A DNA stretch of 64,000 nt from Shewanella halifaxensis HAW-EB4 (GTDB lineage Bacteria > Pseudomonadota > Gammaproteobacteria > Enterobacterales > Shewanellaceae): NCBI RefSeq assembly GCF_000019185.1, contig NC_010334.1, positions 930,001-994,000 on the forward strand, read 5' to 3'. A program made the translations under genes and the position numbers. Positions 27,801-36,230 of this stretch are shown in pieces. The first letter of the stretch is position 1; the number at the start of each line of letters is the position of its first letter. The notes under the pieces were generated by a model. It was not told the origin of the DNA and did no database searches. It was given only the letters and a program-made list of their open reading frames with translations.

Positions 27801-28555
27801 AGTCAATTATGGCGCTGCGTGAGCAGGGGCGTATTTTTGGTGTCGACTTGACCGCTTTTTATGATGTACTCGCCGATATCGACCGCCGCATCGCCTCGCA
27901 AAGTGCGCGCATTACCCGTGAAGTGGGTGAAGAGCTGTTCCTCGATGGCGTATCAGAATCTGCAGTTAAAATTCGCTCGCGCATCAGTGAGCTAGAGTTC
28001 TGGCCTGAGTTGGAGCAGTTTGTAAAAGCCTTTAAGCGTTGGAAAGCAGACGGCTTTAACGACCTGCCGGGGGAAGATTACACCAACAGCATGCGCCGCG
28101 CGTTAGACATTATCGGCCGAGCTGCACTGTCAGGTGGTATCGCTAAGCTGCTTGAAATTGAGCTGCGTCTCAAAGAGGGCAATAGCGATCTGGTTATTCG
28201 CACCGATAGACAGCTAAATGAATCATCGAGTCACGGTATGGCGTACCTGATCTTGTGTAAGTTCCTGCTGGCGTTTACCCGTCTGCTACGTGGTCGCGCC
28301 GAGGTAACCATTCACTGGCCTATCGATGAGCTAGGGACTTTGCACCATGGTAACGTGAAGAAGATTTTCGATGCCTGTGAGAACAACAATATCTCGGTGC
28401 TGGGGGCGTTCCCGAATCCAGAGTCTGAGGTACTGAGCTTATTTGCTAACCGTTACATCATCAATAAACAAACCAAGAAACTGCAGGTGGTTAAGCCTCA
28501 AGTTAATCCTATCGCCGAAAAACTTAATCAGCGACGCACTCAGGAGGCCGTGTAA
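24866..28555 (+). CDS. MksB/JetC-like SMC ATPase
   Basis: A 1229-residue SMC-type ATPase. The P-loop CGTNASGKTT is at residues 29-38; two long charged coiled-coil stretches (about 240-560 and 640-900) are separated by a hinge-like region near 560-640; the C-terminal head has a signature-like NESSSHGMAYLILCK at 1118-1132 and Walker B IHWPIDE ending at E1155. MukB/MksB/JetC proteins share this plan, and this one probably belongs to the DUF3584 group. The ATG at 24866 is chosen for AAGGA upstream and because the P-loop strand begins there. It overlaps the next gene (TAATG). Roles consistent with the family are chromosome compaction or plasmid restriction. Confidence 0.82.
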   Translation: MPSLNRIILIDTHLPGVVELALDGHTNICGTNASGKTTLQRLVPVFYGEYPSRVVPSTRDSFERWYLPHDSSFIIYEYIKSDGLAYQAVLASAGDGKGVNYRFIAKGFELDDYIKTKQGDSIQCFTMAELGREMKRAGVAVTNLLNTREYRAIIQNDRALLSTGSNRNELRNYARQFSLCEAEHSLRHIEKLAKAVHSKEGKMETIKSMIAAILEEDGVNPPSSRLNPQRVEAWIRESQLIQGFEQIRPEFEKLEQEFDQLLSTEQRLASLRRGYSKDETTEIERQEHHQDLSKALNAQLRQLDDEWKELRDELNLDLSAAKGDVAKCEHELDSIEDQHASFQDADIEQAKLDLEQLPSWRGSLENLTERHKLQTEKHQDIEAAYNARRSKIGEGLNRELENLHQEQDSLRESRDKQREIGRSELAELEAQWRESTEKGQAQFSEQAYQLKVNAAELKVRVDSVTYSEEEKLALAVFDERISRADEEQEACNAKVDRLTSEERKLRAKRDQANESLRVAGIRVTERQSELEELTHILFPQSHTLLEFLRKEATGWENTLGKVINSELLHRSDLHPSLIADKLNAESLEALYGIALDLKAIDAPEYAASEQELRVKHENAKEMLASAKELQAEAEESLVTSNAELDKLLRELTFARTAYKNSRDDLRRLFDDKRAEQEKINLALNERKAASQKQLARIDSDIKQLQGQQQEWLEEQKEQALEARMEKNAYWQEVVGALDSQLNQVKSNIQSRRDHAASEQKACEQWYKNELKSRGVDEAKIVALKAEIRTLESSISKAEQRRSEVLRYEDWYQHTWLKRKPKLQSELSKVKHASLDLEQQLKSKANEVKAKRNELDGERKRSDVVQIEASENLTKLRSVMRKLSELKLPASNDDAQGSLTERLRQGEDQLLKRDSMMGSVKQYVEHFDSVIASKSGSGLSETWERAREESSFVNDKGIRILDYRKLVPQLEQLLNVMVPQSIMALREQGRIFGVDLTAFYDVLADIDRRIASQSARITREVGEELFLDGVSESAVKIRSRISELEFWPELEQFVKAFKRWKADGFNDLPGEDYTNSMRRALDIIGRAALSGGIAKLLEIELRLKEGNSDLVIRTDRQLNESSSHGMAYLILCKFLLAFTRLLRGRAEVTIHWPIDELGTLHHGNVKKIFDACENNNISVLGAFPNPESEVLSLFANRYIINKQTKKLQVVKPQVNPIAEKLNQRRTQEAV

Positions 28556-29208
28556 TGAGCCAAGCAACCGAAACCACTATCGTTGGCACTAGCGCCCTTA
28601 TTGAACGTTTGCTTAAAGGTCAGTTTATCTGTCGCACTACAGATGAAGACGGCTGGCGCGCACTGAAAAGCCCCTCGACTCGTGAACATGTTGAGCAGTA
28701 TCTGAATCAGATCAACCGCACCATCGGCTCGGCAGGCGAAGGTGAAGTGTTCTTCTGTGGTTATCAACAGCTAGGTGATAGCGAGCGTAAGGTGATCTCA
28801 TCGCAGTTTAAAGATATCTGTAACGCGCTTATTCCGTTGGTGGAGTGGTTAGTGCTGGTGCAAGAGGGCAGTGGTCAAGATGCGCCGCTATCTGAAGGCG
28901 TCGCCGTGCGTTTAACTGAGCTGCAAACCCGTATCGAAGATACCCCTGCGTTTCGTGAGCAGTTAGCAAAAATCAGTCATTACCGCCTATTTGGCTCTAC
29001 CAGTACTAACGTGGATGCCCAGATAAAGCTGGTATTTAAACGCTTAGTGGAGCTGGGTTATCTGACTCGTCCCAACAGCGAGAAGCAAATTTATATCGCC
29101 ACCGGTAAGTTAGATTATCTGTATGAGGTGATCCGCTTTATCGACGAGACCGAAGGCTTAAGTCTTGAAGCGCAGGCCGAGACCGCAACTCAAAGGGATC
29201 TGATCTAA
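28555..29208 (+). CDS. MksE/JetB-like condensin subunit
   Basis: A 217-residue protein whose N-terminal part (ALIERLLKGQFICRTTDEDGW...VEQYLNQINRTIG) resembles the winged-helix MukE/MksE family that bridges kleisin and ATPase. The C-terminal half has another winged-helix-like stretch (DAQIKLVFKRLVELGYL). The ATG overlaps the stop of the SMC gene and its own stop is one base before the next ATG, so the three proteins are translationally coupled. The assignment rests on size, context and weak motif similarity. Confidence 0.75.
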   Translation: MSQATETTIVGTSALIERLLKGQFICRTTDEDGWRALKSPSTREHVEQYLNQINRTIGSAGEGEVFFCGYQQLGDSERKVISSQFKDICNALIPLVEWLVLVQEGSGQDAPLSEGVAVRLTELQTRIEDTPAFREQLAKISHYRLFGSTSTNVDAQIKLVFKRLVELGYLTRPNSEKQIYIATGKLDYLYEVIRFIDETEGLSLEAQAETATQRDLI

Positions 29209-29209
29209 T

Positions 29210-30430
29210 ATGAGCAGTAACTTACACCAAGCTGGTGTTAAGCTGCTAAAACAGCTTGGACGCCATGCAGAGTTGGTGATGGACGTTTATCTGTCGGGCT
29301 CAGTATCGGTCGATGAGAGCAACGCTGCAGCCATCGATAAGCTACAGAAAAGCGATATCCTGTGGCGACCAGAGCCTGAGCAGGAGCTACGTCTTAAGCG
29401 CTCGGTGCGGGCCCTGCTTGAGGAAGCCTTAAGCGATGAGCGTAACCGTCAAATCGATTCTAATGTGGGCTCATCACTTGCGACCATCAAGACCTTGGCC
29501 GACCACTATAAAGAGGCGCGCCATAATGTGGATTTCAGTGCCTCAGAGGCTTATCTTGCCGACTTGAGCGAGCATGTTTATAGCTTCGCCGATGGACTGC
29601 GTTACTCGATTCGTGTGCTGTGGAGCCGTATCAACAACGAGTTTGGTTATGTGGGCAGTATCAATGCCAAAATTCGTGAGAACGAGTTGGCTCAGAGTCA
29701 GGTGACAGAGCTGCTAAACGGTCTTGAGATGTTTCAGTTTAGCGAACTCGGTGAGATAGCCGGTGATATTCGCGAGTTAAGAAAGCTGCTGGTGACGACC
29801 TTGCAAGAGACCTTGAGTGATTGTACTCAGGAGCTGAGTGTAGTGCAGGCGCGTTTGCTAGAACTATTGGGACGTTTCCGCCAAATTCGTGGCCGTACTC
29901 GATTACTAAAAGGTTGGTTGCTCTATACCGACCTGCATCCAGACTATCGTCCTGCGGACCATGTCAGTCACAAGCAACTGCCGGCGCTATTTAATATCGC
30001 CGAGCGCCTTCTGGCTCCGGCTGCCGTGGACGTGCATAACCATAGCCTGGAGTCTGAGCTGTTTGAGGTAGTCTCTAACATTAAGCGCATCGACCGCTTA
30101 AATGAGGTGAGCAGTCAGCGTGAGCATGATGTCTCTGTAGACCTAACCCAAGTGGAAGATTTCGATATTCCGGATAACCCGCTCAAGCTGGCGGTTGATG
30201 GTTATTTCTGCGCGGTCATCGACTCGGGTAAGAGTCAGTCGGCGCTGGATTACCTCGATGAGCATCAGCTCGCTTGGGATCGAGAGTCATGGTTGTATCA
30301 GGTGATCTGCGGCTATGAGGGACTGCCTGAAGAGCATCGTAGTTACTTCGAGCTTGAGCATATCGGTGAGCCTGACCCAGTCTATAGTGGTAACTTTATC
30401 ATCAAAGATGTGGAGCTGTGGTTGGCGTAA
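29210..30430 (+). CDS. MksF/JetA-like kleisin subunit
   Basis: A 406-residue, largely helical acidic protein at the end of the SMC operon. Its length, the helical N-terminal dimer-like region, the central heptad-rich stretch (ELLNGLEMFQFSELGEIAGDIRELRKLL) and position agree with MukF/MksF/JetA kleisins. No nuclease gene (JetD/MksG) follows: the operon ends at a terminator 64 bp later. In known mukFEB and jetABCD operons the kleisin is first; here it is last. Confidence 0.72.
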   Translation: MSSNLHQAGVKLLKQLGRHAELVMDVYLSGSVSVDESNAAAIDKLQKSDILWRPEPEQELRLKRSVRALLEEALSDERNRQIDSNVGSSLATIKTLADHYKEARHNVDFSASEAYLADLSEHVYSFADGLRYSIRVLWSRINNEFGYVGSINAKIRENELAQSQVTELLNGLEMFQFSELGEIAGDIRELRKLLVTTLQETLSDCTQELSVVQARLLELLGRFRQIRGRTRLLKGWLLYTDLHPDYRPADHVSHKQLPALFNIAERLLAPAAVDVHNHSLESELFEVVSNIKRIDRLNEVSSQREHDVSVDLTQVEDFDIPDNPLKLAVDGYFCAVIDSGKSQSALDYLDEHQLAWDRESWLYQVICGYEGLPEEHRSYFELEHIGEPDPVYSGNFIIKDVELWLA

Positions 30431-30493
30431 TAACCTGTGTTTAGCGTGGGCTAACAGGCTTTAACTTATGGCGATGGGGTCTGTAAATGATAC

Positions 30494-30524
30494 AAAAAAA
30501 GCACCTTTTAAAGGTGCTTTTTTT
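30494..30524 (+). terminator. Terminator of the Mks-like operon
   Basis: Hairpin GCACCTTTTAAAGGTGC (30501-30517) with A run before and T run after, so it may work in both directions. Confidence 0.9.
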
Positions 30525-30922
30525 ATGAGCATTAATCGGTGTATTGGCTTGTGCGTAACGGTTATCACTTTTTGCAGTGTGGCTTGTAGACGAATCAACT
30601 GTTGCACCAGTTACGCCTAGTGCAATTGACTGTGTAGTTTTTAAGTTTTCGTGCTTAAAATGATATGAAAATGTTGCTGTTGTAAAAGTTATGCCTAATG
30701 CTGCTTTGTGGGTTTAGGTTTTAATTCTAATAAAAACAGATGCTTGCGCCATTGTTTTTGTCGGCGTTACTAAGCTGTTTCAAAACTATTTGTCCCTTTT
30801 AGATTGAAATTTTTGCCAGCATGTTTCACTATCCTCGACACAAAGAGATGAAAACCTATAACTCATCAAAATTGAAGGCAATAGAAGGCATGCGCTAAGA
30901 CATGTCCCAATAAGGCAAGCAA
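30525..30922. other. Intergenic gap upstream of the DAACS carrier
   Basis: About 400 bp with no credible ORF. It is AT-rich towards the carrier gene. Scattered GTTACGCCTA/GTTATGCCTA-like words were seen, but no full hairpin or site could be assigned; nothing else recognised. Confidence 0.6.
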
Positions 30923-32179
30923 ATGAAAAAATCACTTTCGACTCGGATCTTTATCGGTCTATTTTCAGGGCTAATTTTTGGCTCTATCATTCAATACTTC
31001 CTCGCAGACATTAGTTTTTTCTCTGGCACTATCGTTGACTTAGCCTCAGGCGCAGGCACCATGTTCGTTAATATGATCATGATGTTAGTGGTACCTTTAG
31101 TTTTTGTTAGTATCGTTTGCGGCGTGAGTGAGCTTAAAGATCTCAACAGCTTCGGCCGCCTAGGCGGTAAAACATTCGGCTTTTACATCATCAACACCTT
31201 AGTGGCGATCTTCGCGGCATTGGGCGTGGCGTTATTGCTCGCTCCTGGTAAGGGCGTTGATATGTCTAGCGGTGGCGGTGTCGATATCGTCGCAACGGAG
31301 CTACCTAATCTTGTCGATTTGATTGTGAGTATCGTACCGAGCAACCCGATTACCGCATTTGGCTCGGGTAACATGCTACAAGTTATCTTTATGGCACTGT
31401 TACTCGGTGGCGTGATTAAATCTCTTGGTGAGGCGGCGCAAAGCGCGGTAAACGGCTTCCAAGTGGCAAACAAGATCATGATGAAGCTGATAAGTGTAGT
31501 GATGCAGCTAGCGCCAATCGGTGTATTTGCACTGATGCTAAAGCTTGGTGCGACACTAGAGGCGGCGATATTTGGCAGCGTGGTTGAATACCTAGCGCTG
31601 ATCTTAAGCCTATTATTACTGTGGATTTTTGTGGTCTACCCATTCGCCGTTAGTCTATTTACTCCTATATCGGCAAAAGAGTTTCGCGCTAAGACTCGTG
31701 AGCAAATTTTGTTTTCACTGTCGACTGCTAGCTCAAATGCGACCATTCCAGTGACTATGCGCACCCTAACCGAGAAGCTCGGTGTTAATCGCTCTGTTGC
31801 AGGCTTTGGCGTACCGCTCGGCGCGACCATGAACATGGGCGGCGTATCGATTTATATCACTATCGCTATCTTCTTTGTGGCTAACGCATTTGGCGCGCCA
31901 ATTCCGATGGAGCAGCTACCCGCATTGTTATTTAGTATTTTCTTACTGTCAGTCGGCGCTGGTGGCGTACCTGGCGGCGGCATGGTGATGATTGGTGTGC
32001 TTATCCATCAGATGGGGCTACCTATCGAAGCGTTCGCAATTGTGGCAGCCCTAGACCGCTTAATCGATATGGTGCTGACTTCTTGTAACGTCGTGGGTGA
32101 CACTGCAGTACTGACTATTGTTGATGAAACAGAAAAGAGCGGCGACGCTAAGTTAGTCGCAGCGCAGGCTCAAGTATAA
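30923..32179 (+). CDS. Dicarboxylate/amino acid:cation symporter (DAACS family)
   Basis: A 418-residue secondary carrier of the GltP/DctA/SstT superfamily in the inner membrane. Visible signatures are FVNMIMMLVVPLVF.SIVCG, the serine-rich loop SLSTASSNATIPVT, PLGATMNMGG and AALDRLIDMVLTSCNVVGD. These are the substrate- and Na+/H+-coupling motifs; the substrate (glutamate, aspartate, serine or C4-dicarboxylate) is not decided by sequence. Convergent with the response-regulator gene, sharing a bidirectional terminator. Confidence 0.9.
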   Translation: MKKSLSTRIFIGLFSGLIFGSIIQYFLADISFFSGTIVDLASGAGTMFVNMIMMLVVPLVFVSIVCGVSELKDLNSFGRLGGKTFGFYIINTLVAIFAALGVALLLAPGKGVDMSSGGGVDIVATELPNLVDLIVSIVPSNPITAFGSGNMLQVIFMALLLGGVIKSLGEAAQSAVNGFQVANKIMMKLISVVMQLAPIGVFALMLKLGATLEAAIFGSVVEYLALILSLLLLWIFVVYPFAVSLFTPISAKEFRAKTREQILFSLSTASSNATIPVTMRTLTEKLGVNRSVAGFGVPLGATMNMGGVSIYITIAIFFVANAFGAPIPMEQLPALLFSIFLLSVGAGGVPGGGMVMIGVLIHQMGLPIEAFAIVAALDRLIDMVLTSCNVVGDTAVLTIVDETEKSGDAKLVAAQAQV

Positions 32180-32210
32180 TCCGCTGTAGAGCCCTCTATT
32201 ATTAAAGATA

Positions 32211-32239
32211 AAAAATGCCAGCAACTTGCTGGCATTTTT
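32211..32239 (+). terminator. Bidirectional terminator between DAACS carrier and response regulator
   Basis: Stem AATGCCAGCAA/TTGCTGGCATT with flanking A and T runs, centred between two convergent genes. Confidence 0.88.
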
Positions 32240-32282
32240 GTTTTCTGCTTCTTGTTTCTTTTCTTTAGTTTCTTATCTTTGG

Positions 32283-33665
32283 TTATTTTTCTTTAGTGAT
32301 GCGCCGGCTCAAAGCACTCTGGCTTATACCTAGCATCTGCGCCGCTGCGGTTTGGCTATTAGCAGTGCGGTTCATCGCTTCTTGAATGAGGGCGTCACTC
32401 ATCTGCGCCAATGTCGGTAGGTTTTTGGGGAAGAGTATCTGATCGCTTTGTGTTGCATGACTCGACTTGCTGAGATTAATCGCTTCCATAAAGGGAGTGA
32501 TATTCAGTGCAATACCGTCACTGCGGCTAACGGCGTCAAACACCATCCCCTTAAGCTCGTGTAGATTACCGGGGAAATCATATTCACTGAGTTGCTGGGC
32601 AAGGGAGGCGGGTTGCTGTGGCTCTGACAGTCCCATCTCCTTGGCCGCCAAACTGATAAAGTGATTAATCAGCATCGACAGATCCAGTTTACGTTGCCGC
32701 AGTGGTGGTAGTTTGATGGTGTGAGAACGCAGGCGATAGAGCAGATCGCTTCTAAATTTACCCGCTTGGTTAAGGGCTAATAAGTCGTGCTGAGTCGAGG
32801 TGATGATCTTACACAGTACCGGATAGGCTCTGTCACTGCCGATAGGGTAGTACTGCTTATGCTCAATCACATCCACAAGCTTAGCTTGGGCTTCAATGGG
32901 CAAGTCGCCAATTTCATTTAGATACAGCAGTCCTGACTGCACCTGATGCAGCACCCCGGCTTGCGCGCTGATCTGACCGTCTTCGCCTGTGTGGAGTTGG
33001 CCAAATAGCTGTAGCTCGAATGCCGAGGTGCCGATCCCTGCTAAATTTACGTTAACAAAGGGGGCGTCGGCGCAGATAAGCTGATGGCAAGACTTGGCAA
33101 ACTCATCTTTGCCGGTACCGCTTTCACCTTGAATAAGGATAGGCTCTGGGCTTAAGGCCACCGCCTCCAGATAACGAAACTGATCTAGCAGTGCGGGCTC
33201 GCAGGTGAGGATATTATTAAATACCTCTGGGCGGCTTAAGGTACGGCTTAAAAAGCTCTCTTTGATGCGCAGATAGTTACGTTCAAGGCCTACCACTTCA
33301 AGTGCACGGCGCACGGTGCGGGCAAGGTCGTCGACCTTATCGGTTTTGATAAAGTAATCATAGGCACCGTTTTTAATGCAACGCACCGCGGTGTCGACCT
33401 CGTTTACGCCTGTGACTATCAGTACACGGGTCTTAGGAAACTCGCTACGGATCATCTCTAGCAGATCTTCACCGGAGTGAAACGGCATGGTCAGATCCAG
33501 CAGCACCAAGGCATAATCACCCGTCTGCAGCCGACTCATCACCTGACGGCTATCGACACAGGTATCAATTTTGGCTTCAGGCACCAATCGGTTAAGGGTG
33601 ATAGACAGGGTTCGTAGCCAAGAGGCTTCGTCATCAACTAGGAGAATGTTTCTAGCAAGTTTCAT
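32283..33665 (-). CDS. NtrC-type response regulator with divergent AAA+ domain
   Basis: A 460-residue regulator: receiver domain with D57 (VLLDLTMP) and acidic DDE at 11-13, AAA+ domain with Walker A GESGTGKD at 180-187, and a Fis-type helix-turn-helix at the C-terminus (AAAQMLGISQSALSRRI). Two normally fixed features have changed: the sigma54-contact loop GAFTGA is not present (LHTGEDGQISAQ in its place) and Walker B reads LLYLNEIG with N250 instead of aspartate. It may therefore not be a sigma54 activator, like TyrR-type proteins. It lies 103 bp downstream of its partner kinase. Confidence 0.88.
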   Translation of the reverse strand: MKLARNILLVDDEASWLRTLSITLNRLVPEAKIDTCVDSRQVMSRLQTGDYALVLLDLTMPFHSGEDLLEMIRSEFPKTRVLIVTGVNEVDTAVRCIKNGAYDYFIKTDKVDDLARTVRRALEVVGLERNYLRIKESFLSRTLSRPEVFNNILTCEPALLDQFRYLEAVALSPEPILIQGESGTGKDEFAKSCHQLICADAPFVNVNLAGIGTSAFELQLFGQLHTGEDGQISAQAGVLHQVQSGLLYLNEIGDLPIEAQAKLVDVIEHKQYYPIGSDRAYPVLCKIITSTQHDLLALNQAGKFRSDLLYRLRSHTIKLPPLRQRKLDLSMLINHFISLAAKEMGLSEPQQPASLAQQLSEYDFPGNLHELKGMVFDAVSRSDGIALNITPFMEAINLSKSSHATQSDQILFPKNLPTLAQMSDALIQEAMNRTANSQTAAAQMLGISQSALSRRITKEK

Positions 33666-33768
33666 GGTGATACCAATCCTATTAAATATCTGTTCAGTTC
33701 AGAGCTTCTCAGGTTTTAATTCGGTGCCGTACTGTATATTAGTGCTGTGCTGGTAAATATTTCAGGAA

Positions 33769-35796
33769 TTAATACTCCAACGGAAAGCGTATTTTAATCA
33801 CCGTTCCTTCGCCAAGGCGGGAGGTGATCTGCATGTCGGCTTTATGTTCTTTTATGATGCGGCTACAGACCGATAAACCCAAGCCTGTTCCGCCACTTGA
33901 GCGACGGGTGGTAAAGAATGGCTCGGTAATTCTTTGTAATGTTGCTCTATCCATACCCACACCTTTATCGCTGACAATTAAGCAGATATGTTTATCTTCG
34001 ACACAGGTCTTGATGTCGATGTGATTACCGCATTCATAACACTCAGCGTCCTGTCTTATGGCATGACAGGCATTTTGAATAAGATTAATCAGCACTTGGT
34101 GTAGTTGTTGCGCATCCCCCATCACGATAGGAGAGGGAGTGAGCAGATCGGTAGTGACATTGAAAATCTTAGTCTGGTTGGCTGTAAGGCGCAGTGATAC
34201 CGCGACCACTTCATTAAGACTAATAGGCTGATATTCGTCGGCTAAGGTCGGCAATGCATAGCGCTTGAGGTCGTTAACGATACGACTAATACGCTCAGCC
34301 CCTTCATGAATAGACTGACTGCTTAACTCGAGCTCACTCATAGCAAGATCCGGTGCGAGTCCGGCAACACTCCAGAAGGGATTCTGCTTCTGGTAATGAT
34401 TACTGGCCTCAGATAGATCTCTAAGCGCATCGTTAATAAAGGCGATAGAGTGAACGATAATCCCGGTTGGATTATTAATTTCGTGGGCAATGCCGGCCGA
34501 GAGCTCACCGAGTGATGCGAGGCGGCTAGCTTCATCGTTGGCTTGACGCAGCCTGTGTTGCTCGGTGGCTTCCTCTAACAGAATCACCACCTGCTGTTTG
34601 CTAATAGGGTGTAGCTGCAACTGCCAATATTGGTCATTGATCTGCATATCCGCAGTTTGCGATTTCTGCTCAACTAGTACATCCGATAGCGCATGGCTCA
34701 AGTTAAAGCTTTCGCCATCAATATAGTGAAACAGTGGATCAGTCAGCAGGTCGTTATTATTATCATTACTCCACAGGCATTCACCGTCTTGGTTAAACAG
34801 GGTCACACCATGGGGAATACCGTCGAGCACGGATTGGAACTGCTTAGAAAGGCTAGATATTGCCAATTCTGCTTTCTTACGCTGGGCTAGCTCTATTTTA
34901 AGCGCCTTAGAGCGCTTACGTAGGCTGAGGCTGATAAAACCCGTTAATAGCATACCGACGGCCGACAGCAAGCTAACAAAGATAGCGAGTGACAACATTC
35001 TTTTTTGAGCAGAGTTGAGATCGACTTTTTCACGGCCGGTACCAAACCACTTATTGACGAGACGGTCGTATTCCCCCGAAAGCTTAAGTTGTCTGAGCGC
35101 GTCATTGATCTGCGCCATCATCTCAGCATTCTTCTCGTTGCTGACAAAGTTAAATGCGCCGTAAATAAGAGGATCGCTAGAGCTACGGACAGAGGGGTAC
35201 AGTGGCATCAGACGCCTAGCAACAAAGTTCTCTGCGATGACCACATCGACTTCACCTTTTATTAGCTTTTGAAAACCCGTTTCATAGAGATCGACATCGA
35301 CACGGGTAAAATCCTGCTTTTTTCCTGAAATGTACACATCGACAAAGGCGCCTTTCTTGATGGCGACGCGTTTACCTTCCAGATCGCTCCAGCCGTTGAT
35401 AAAGGACTTACCTTGTAGGGTATAGGCTTTGGCGTGGGTGGCGTAAATAGGATCTGATTGACTCAGCTCTCTATCGACAGTAATCGGGCTGACTACGGCA
35501 ATGACATCAATGAGAGAATCACGGTCGTGCACGTCTTTTAAAAGTTGCTGAAAGCTCTTACGGCGAATGATGATGCGCTTGCCCATGAGCTGGCCGATGC
35601 GGTCCATCAACTCAAGGTTAAAGCCTTGGTCGACACCATTATTGCGCCACTCTAGAGGGGCGGTCTTTGAGTGAACGCCAAAGACGATACTTTGGCTTTC
35701 ATAGGATTCGTCTGCGTATACCGGCAGCGATAGCCCCGCTAATGCAACGGCACAAAGCGTACAAAAGCTGCAAACTAAGTTAACAAATGTTTTCAT
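33769..35796 (-). CDS. Histidine kinase with periplasmic solute-binding domain
   Basis: A 675-residue membrane sensor. Signal peptide to about residue 28 (LPVYA), a type-3 periplasmic solute-binding domain (about 36-255: GVHSKTAPLEW, FNLELMDRIGQLMG, LEGKRVAIKKG), a TM helix at about 267-291, a PAS-like segment (320-410), HisKA with H438 (GIAHEINNPTG), and HATPase with NLIQNACHAI, SDKGVGMD and GGTGLGLSV. The binding domain suggests it senses a small ligand such as an amino acid or organic acid in the periplasm. It is the partner of the downstream response regulator, and divergent from fccA, which may be its target. Confidence 0.9.
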   Translation of the reverse strand: MKTFVNLVCSFCTLCAVALAGLSLPVYADESYESQSIVFGVHSKTAPLEWRNNGVDQGFNLELMDRIGQLMGKRIIIRRKSFQQLLKDVHDRDSLIDVIAVVSPITVDRELSQSDPIYATHAKAYTLQGKSFINGWSDLEGKRVAIKKGAFVDVYISGKKQDFTRVDVDLYETGFQKLIKGEVDVVIAENFVARRLMPLYPSVRSSSDPLIYGAFNFVSNEKNAEMMAQINDALRQLKLSGEYDRLVNKWFGTGREKVDLNSAQKRMLSLAIFVSLLSAVGMLLTGFISLSLRKRSKALKIELAQRKKAELAISSLSKQFQSVLDGIPHGVTLFNQDGECLWSNDNNNDLLTDPLFHYIDGESFNLSHALSDVLVEQKSQTADMQINDQYWQLQLHPISKQQVVILLEEATEQHRLRQANDEASRLASLGELSAGIAHEINNPTGIIVHSIAFINDALRDLSEASNHYQKQNPFWSVAGLAPDLAMSELELSSQSIHEGAERISRIVNDLKRYALPTLADEYQPISLNEVVAVSLRLTANQTKIFNVTTDLLTPSPIVMGDAQQLHQVLINLIQNACHAIRQDAECYECGNHIDIKTCVEDKHICLIVSDKGVGMDRATLQRITEPFFTTRRSSGGTGLGLSVCSRIIKEHKADMQITSRLGEGTVIKIRFPLEY

Positions 35797-35995
35797 AACG
35801 GAATCTTAGCATGAGCTTATACAAGATAACTGTGCGGGATTTCTCGATTTTAAATCAAGATAAATAGGCTTTGAAAACGACTGAGTTCTTGGTTTAACCG
35901 GTTTTTCTTATTTCTAGAATAGTCATACTTTGAAGGCTCAGCTTTTGAATACTCGGGTTTTGAATTGGCCCGTTTGTGATCTTGTTAACGTCAGC

Positions 35996-36013
35996 TTATG
36001 CATTTTTGCATAA
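35996..36013. promoter_or_regulatory. Palindromic operator-like site 1
   Basis: TTATGCATTTTTGCATAA, a perfect palindrome with arms TTATGCA and TGCATAA around four T residues. It lies midway between the kinase and fccA starts. A near copy begins 30 bp further on. Possible binding site for the adjacent response regulator; inferred from placement only. Confidence 0.6.
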
Positions 36014-36025
36014 CTGCCTAGAAGG

Positions 36026-36043
36026 TTATGCATGTTTGCATGA
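36026..36043. promoter_or_regulatory. Palindromic operator-like site 2
   Basis: TTATGCATGTTTGCATGA, matching site 1 at 16 of 18 positions and starting exactly 30 bp after it, about three helical turns. The pair would present dimers on the same face of the DNA. It lies 187 bp before fccA and 230 bp before the kinase gene. Confidence 0.6.
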
Positions 36044-36230
36044 TAGCTTTTACAAGCTGTGATCGAGTGTTCAGTTTCCATCGCTATTGAGCAGATGCAG
36101 TTGCTGACTTATCTCAATAGGCAGACAATTACCTCGAATTGAGTATTTAAGACAGCATTTATGACTGTCGTATATAACGTGATAGCTTTTTGCGCTGCTG
36201 ATTGCAGCAATAAAAAGGCGAGGAAATGAG

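Noticed and set aside
30560..30720. Possible decayed attC sites (GTTACGCCTA- and GTTATGCCTA-like words)
   Set aside because: No paired arms or extrahelical base could be found; word similarity alone is too weak.
36056..36072. CRP site upstream of fccA (TGTGATCGAGTGTTCA)
   Set aside because: Only one good half-site; the second half departs from TCACA.
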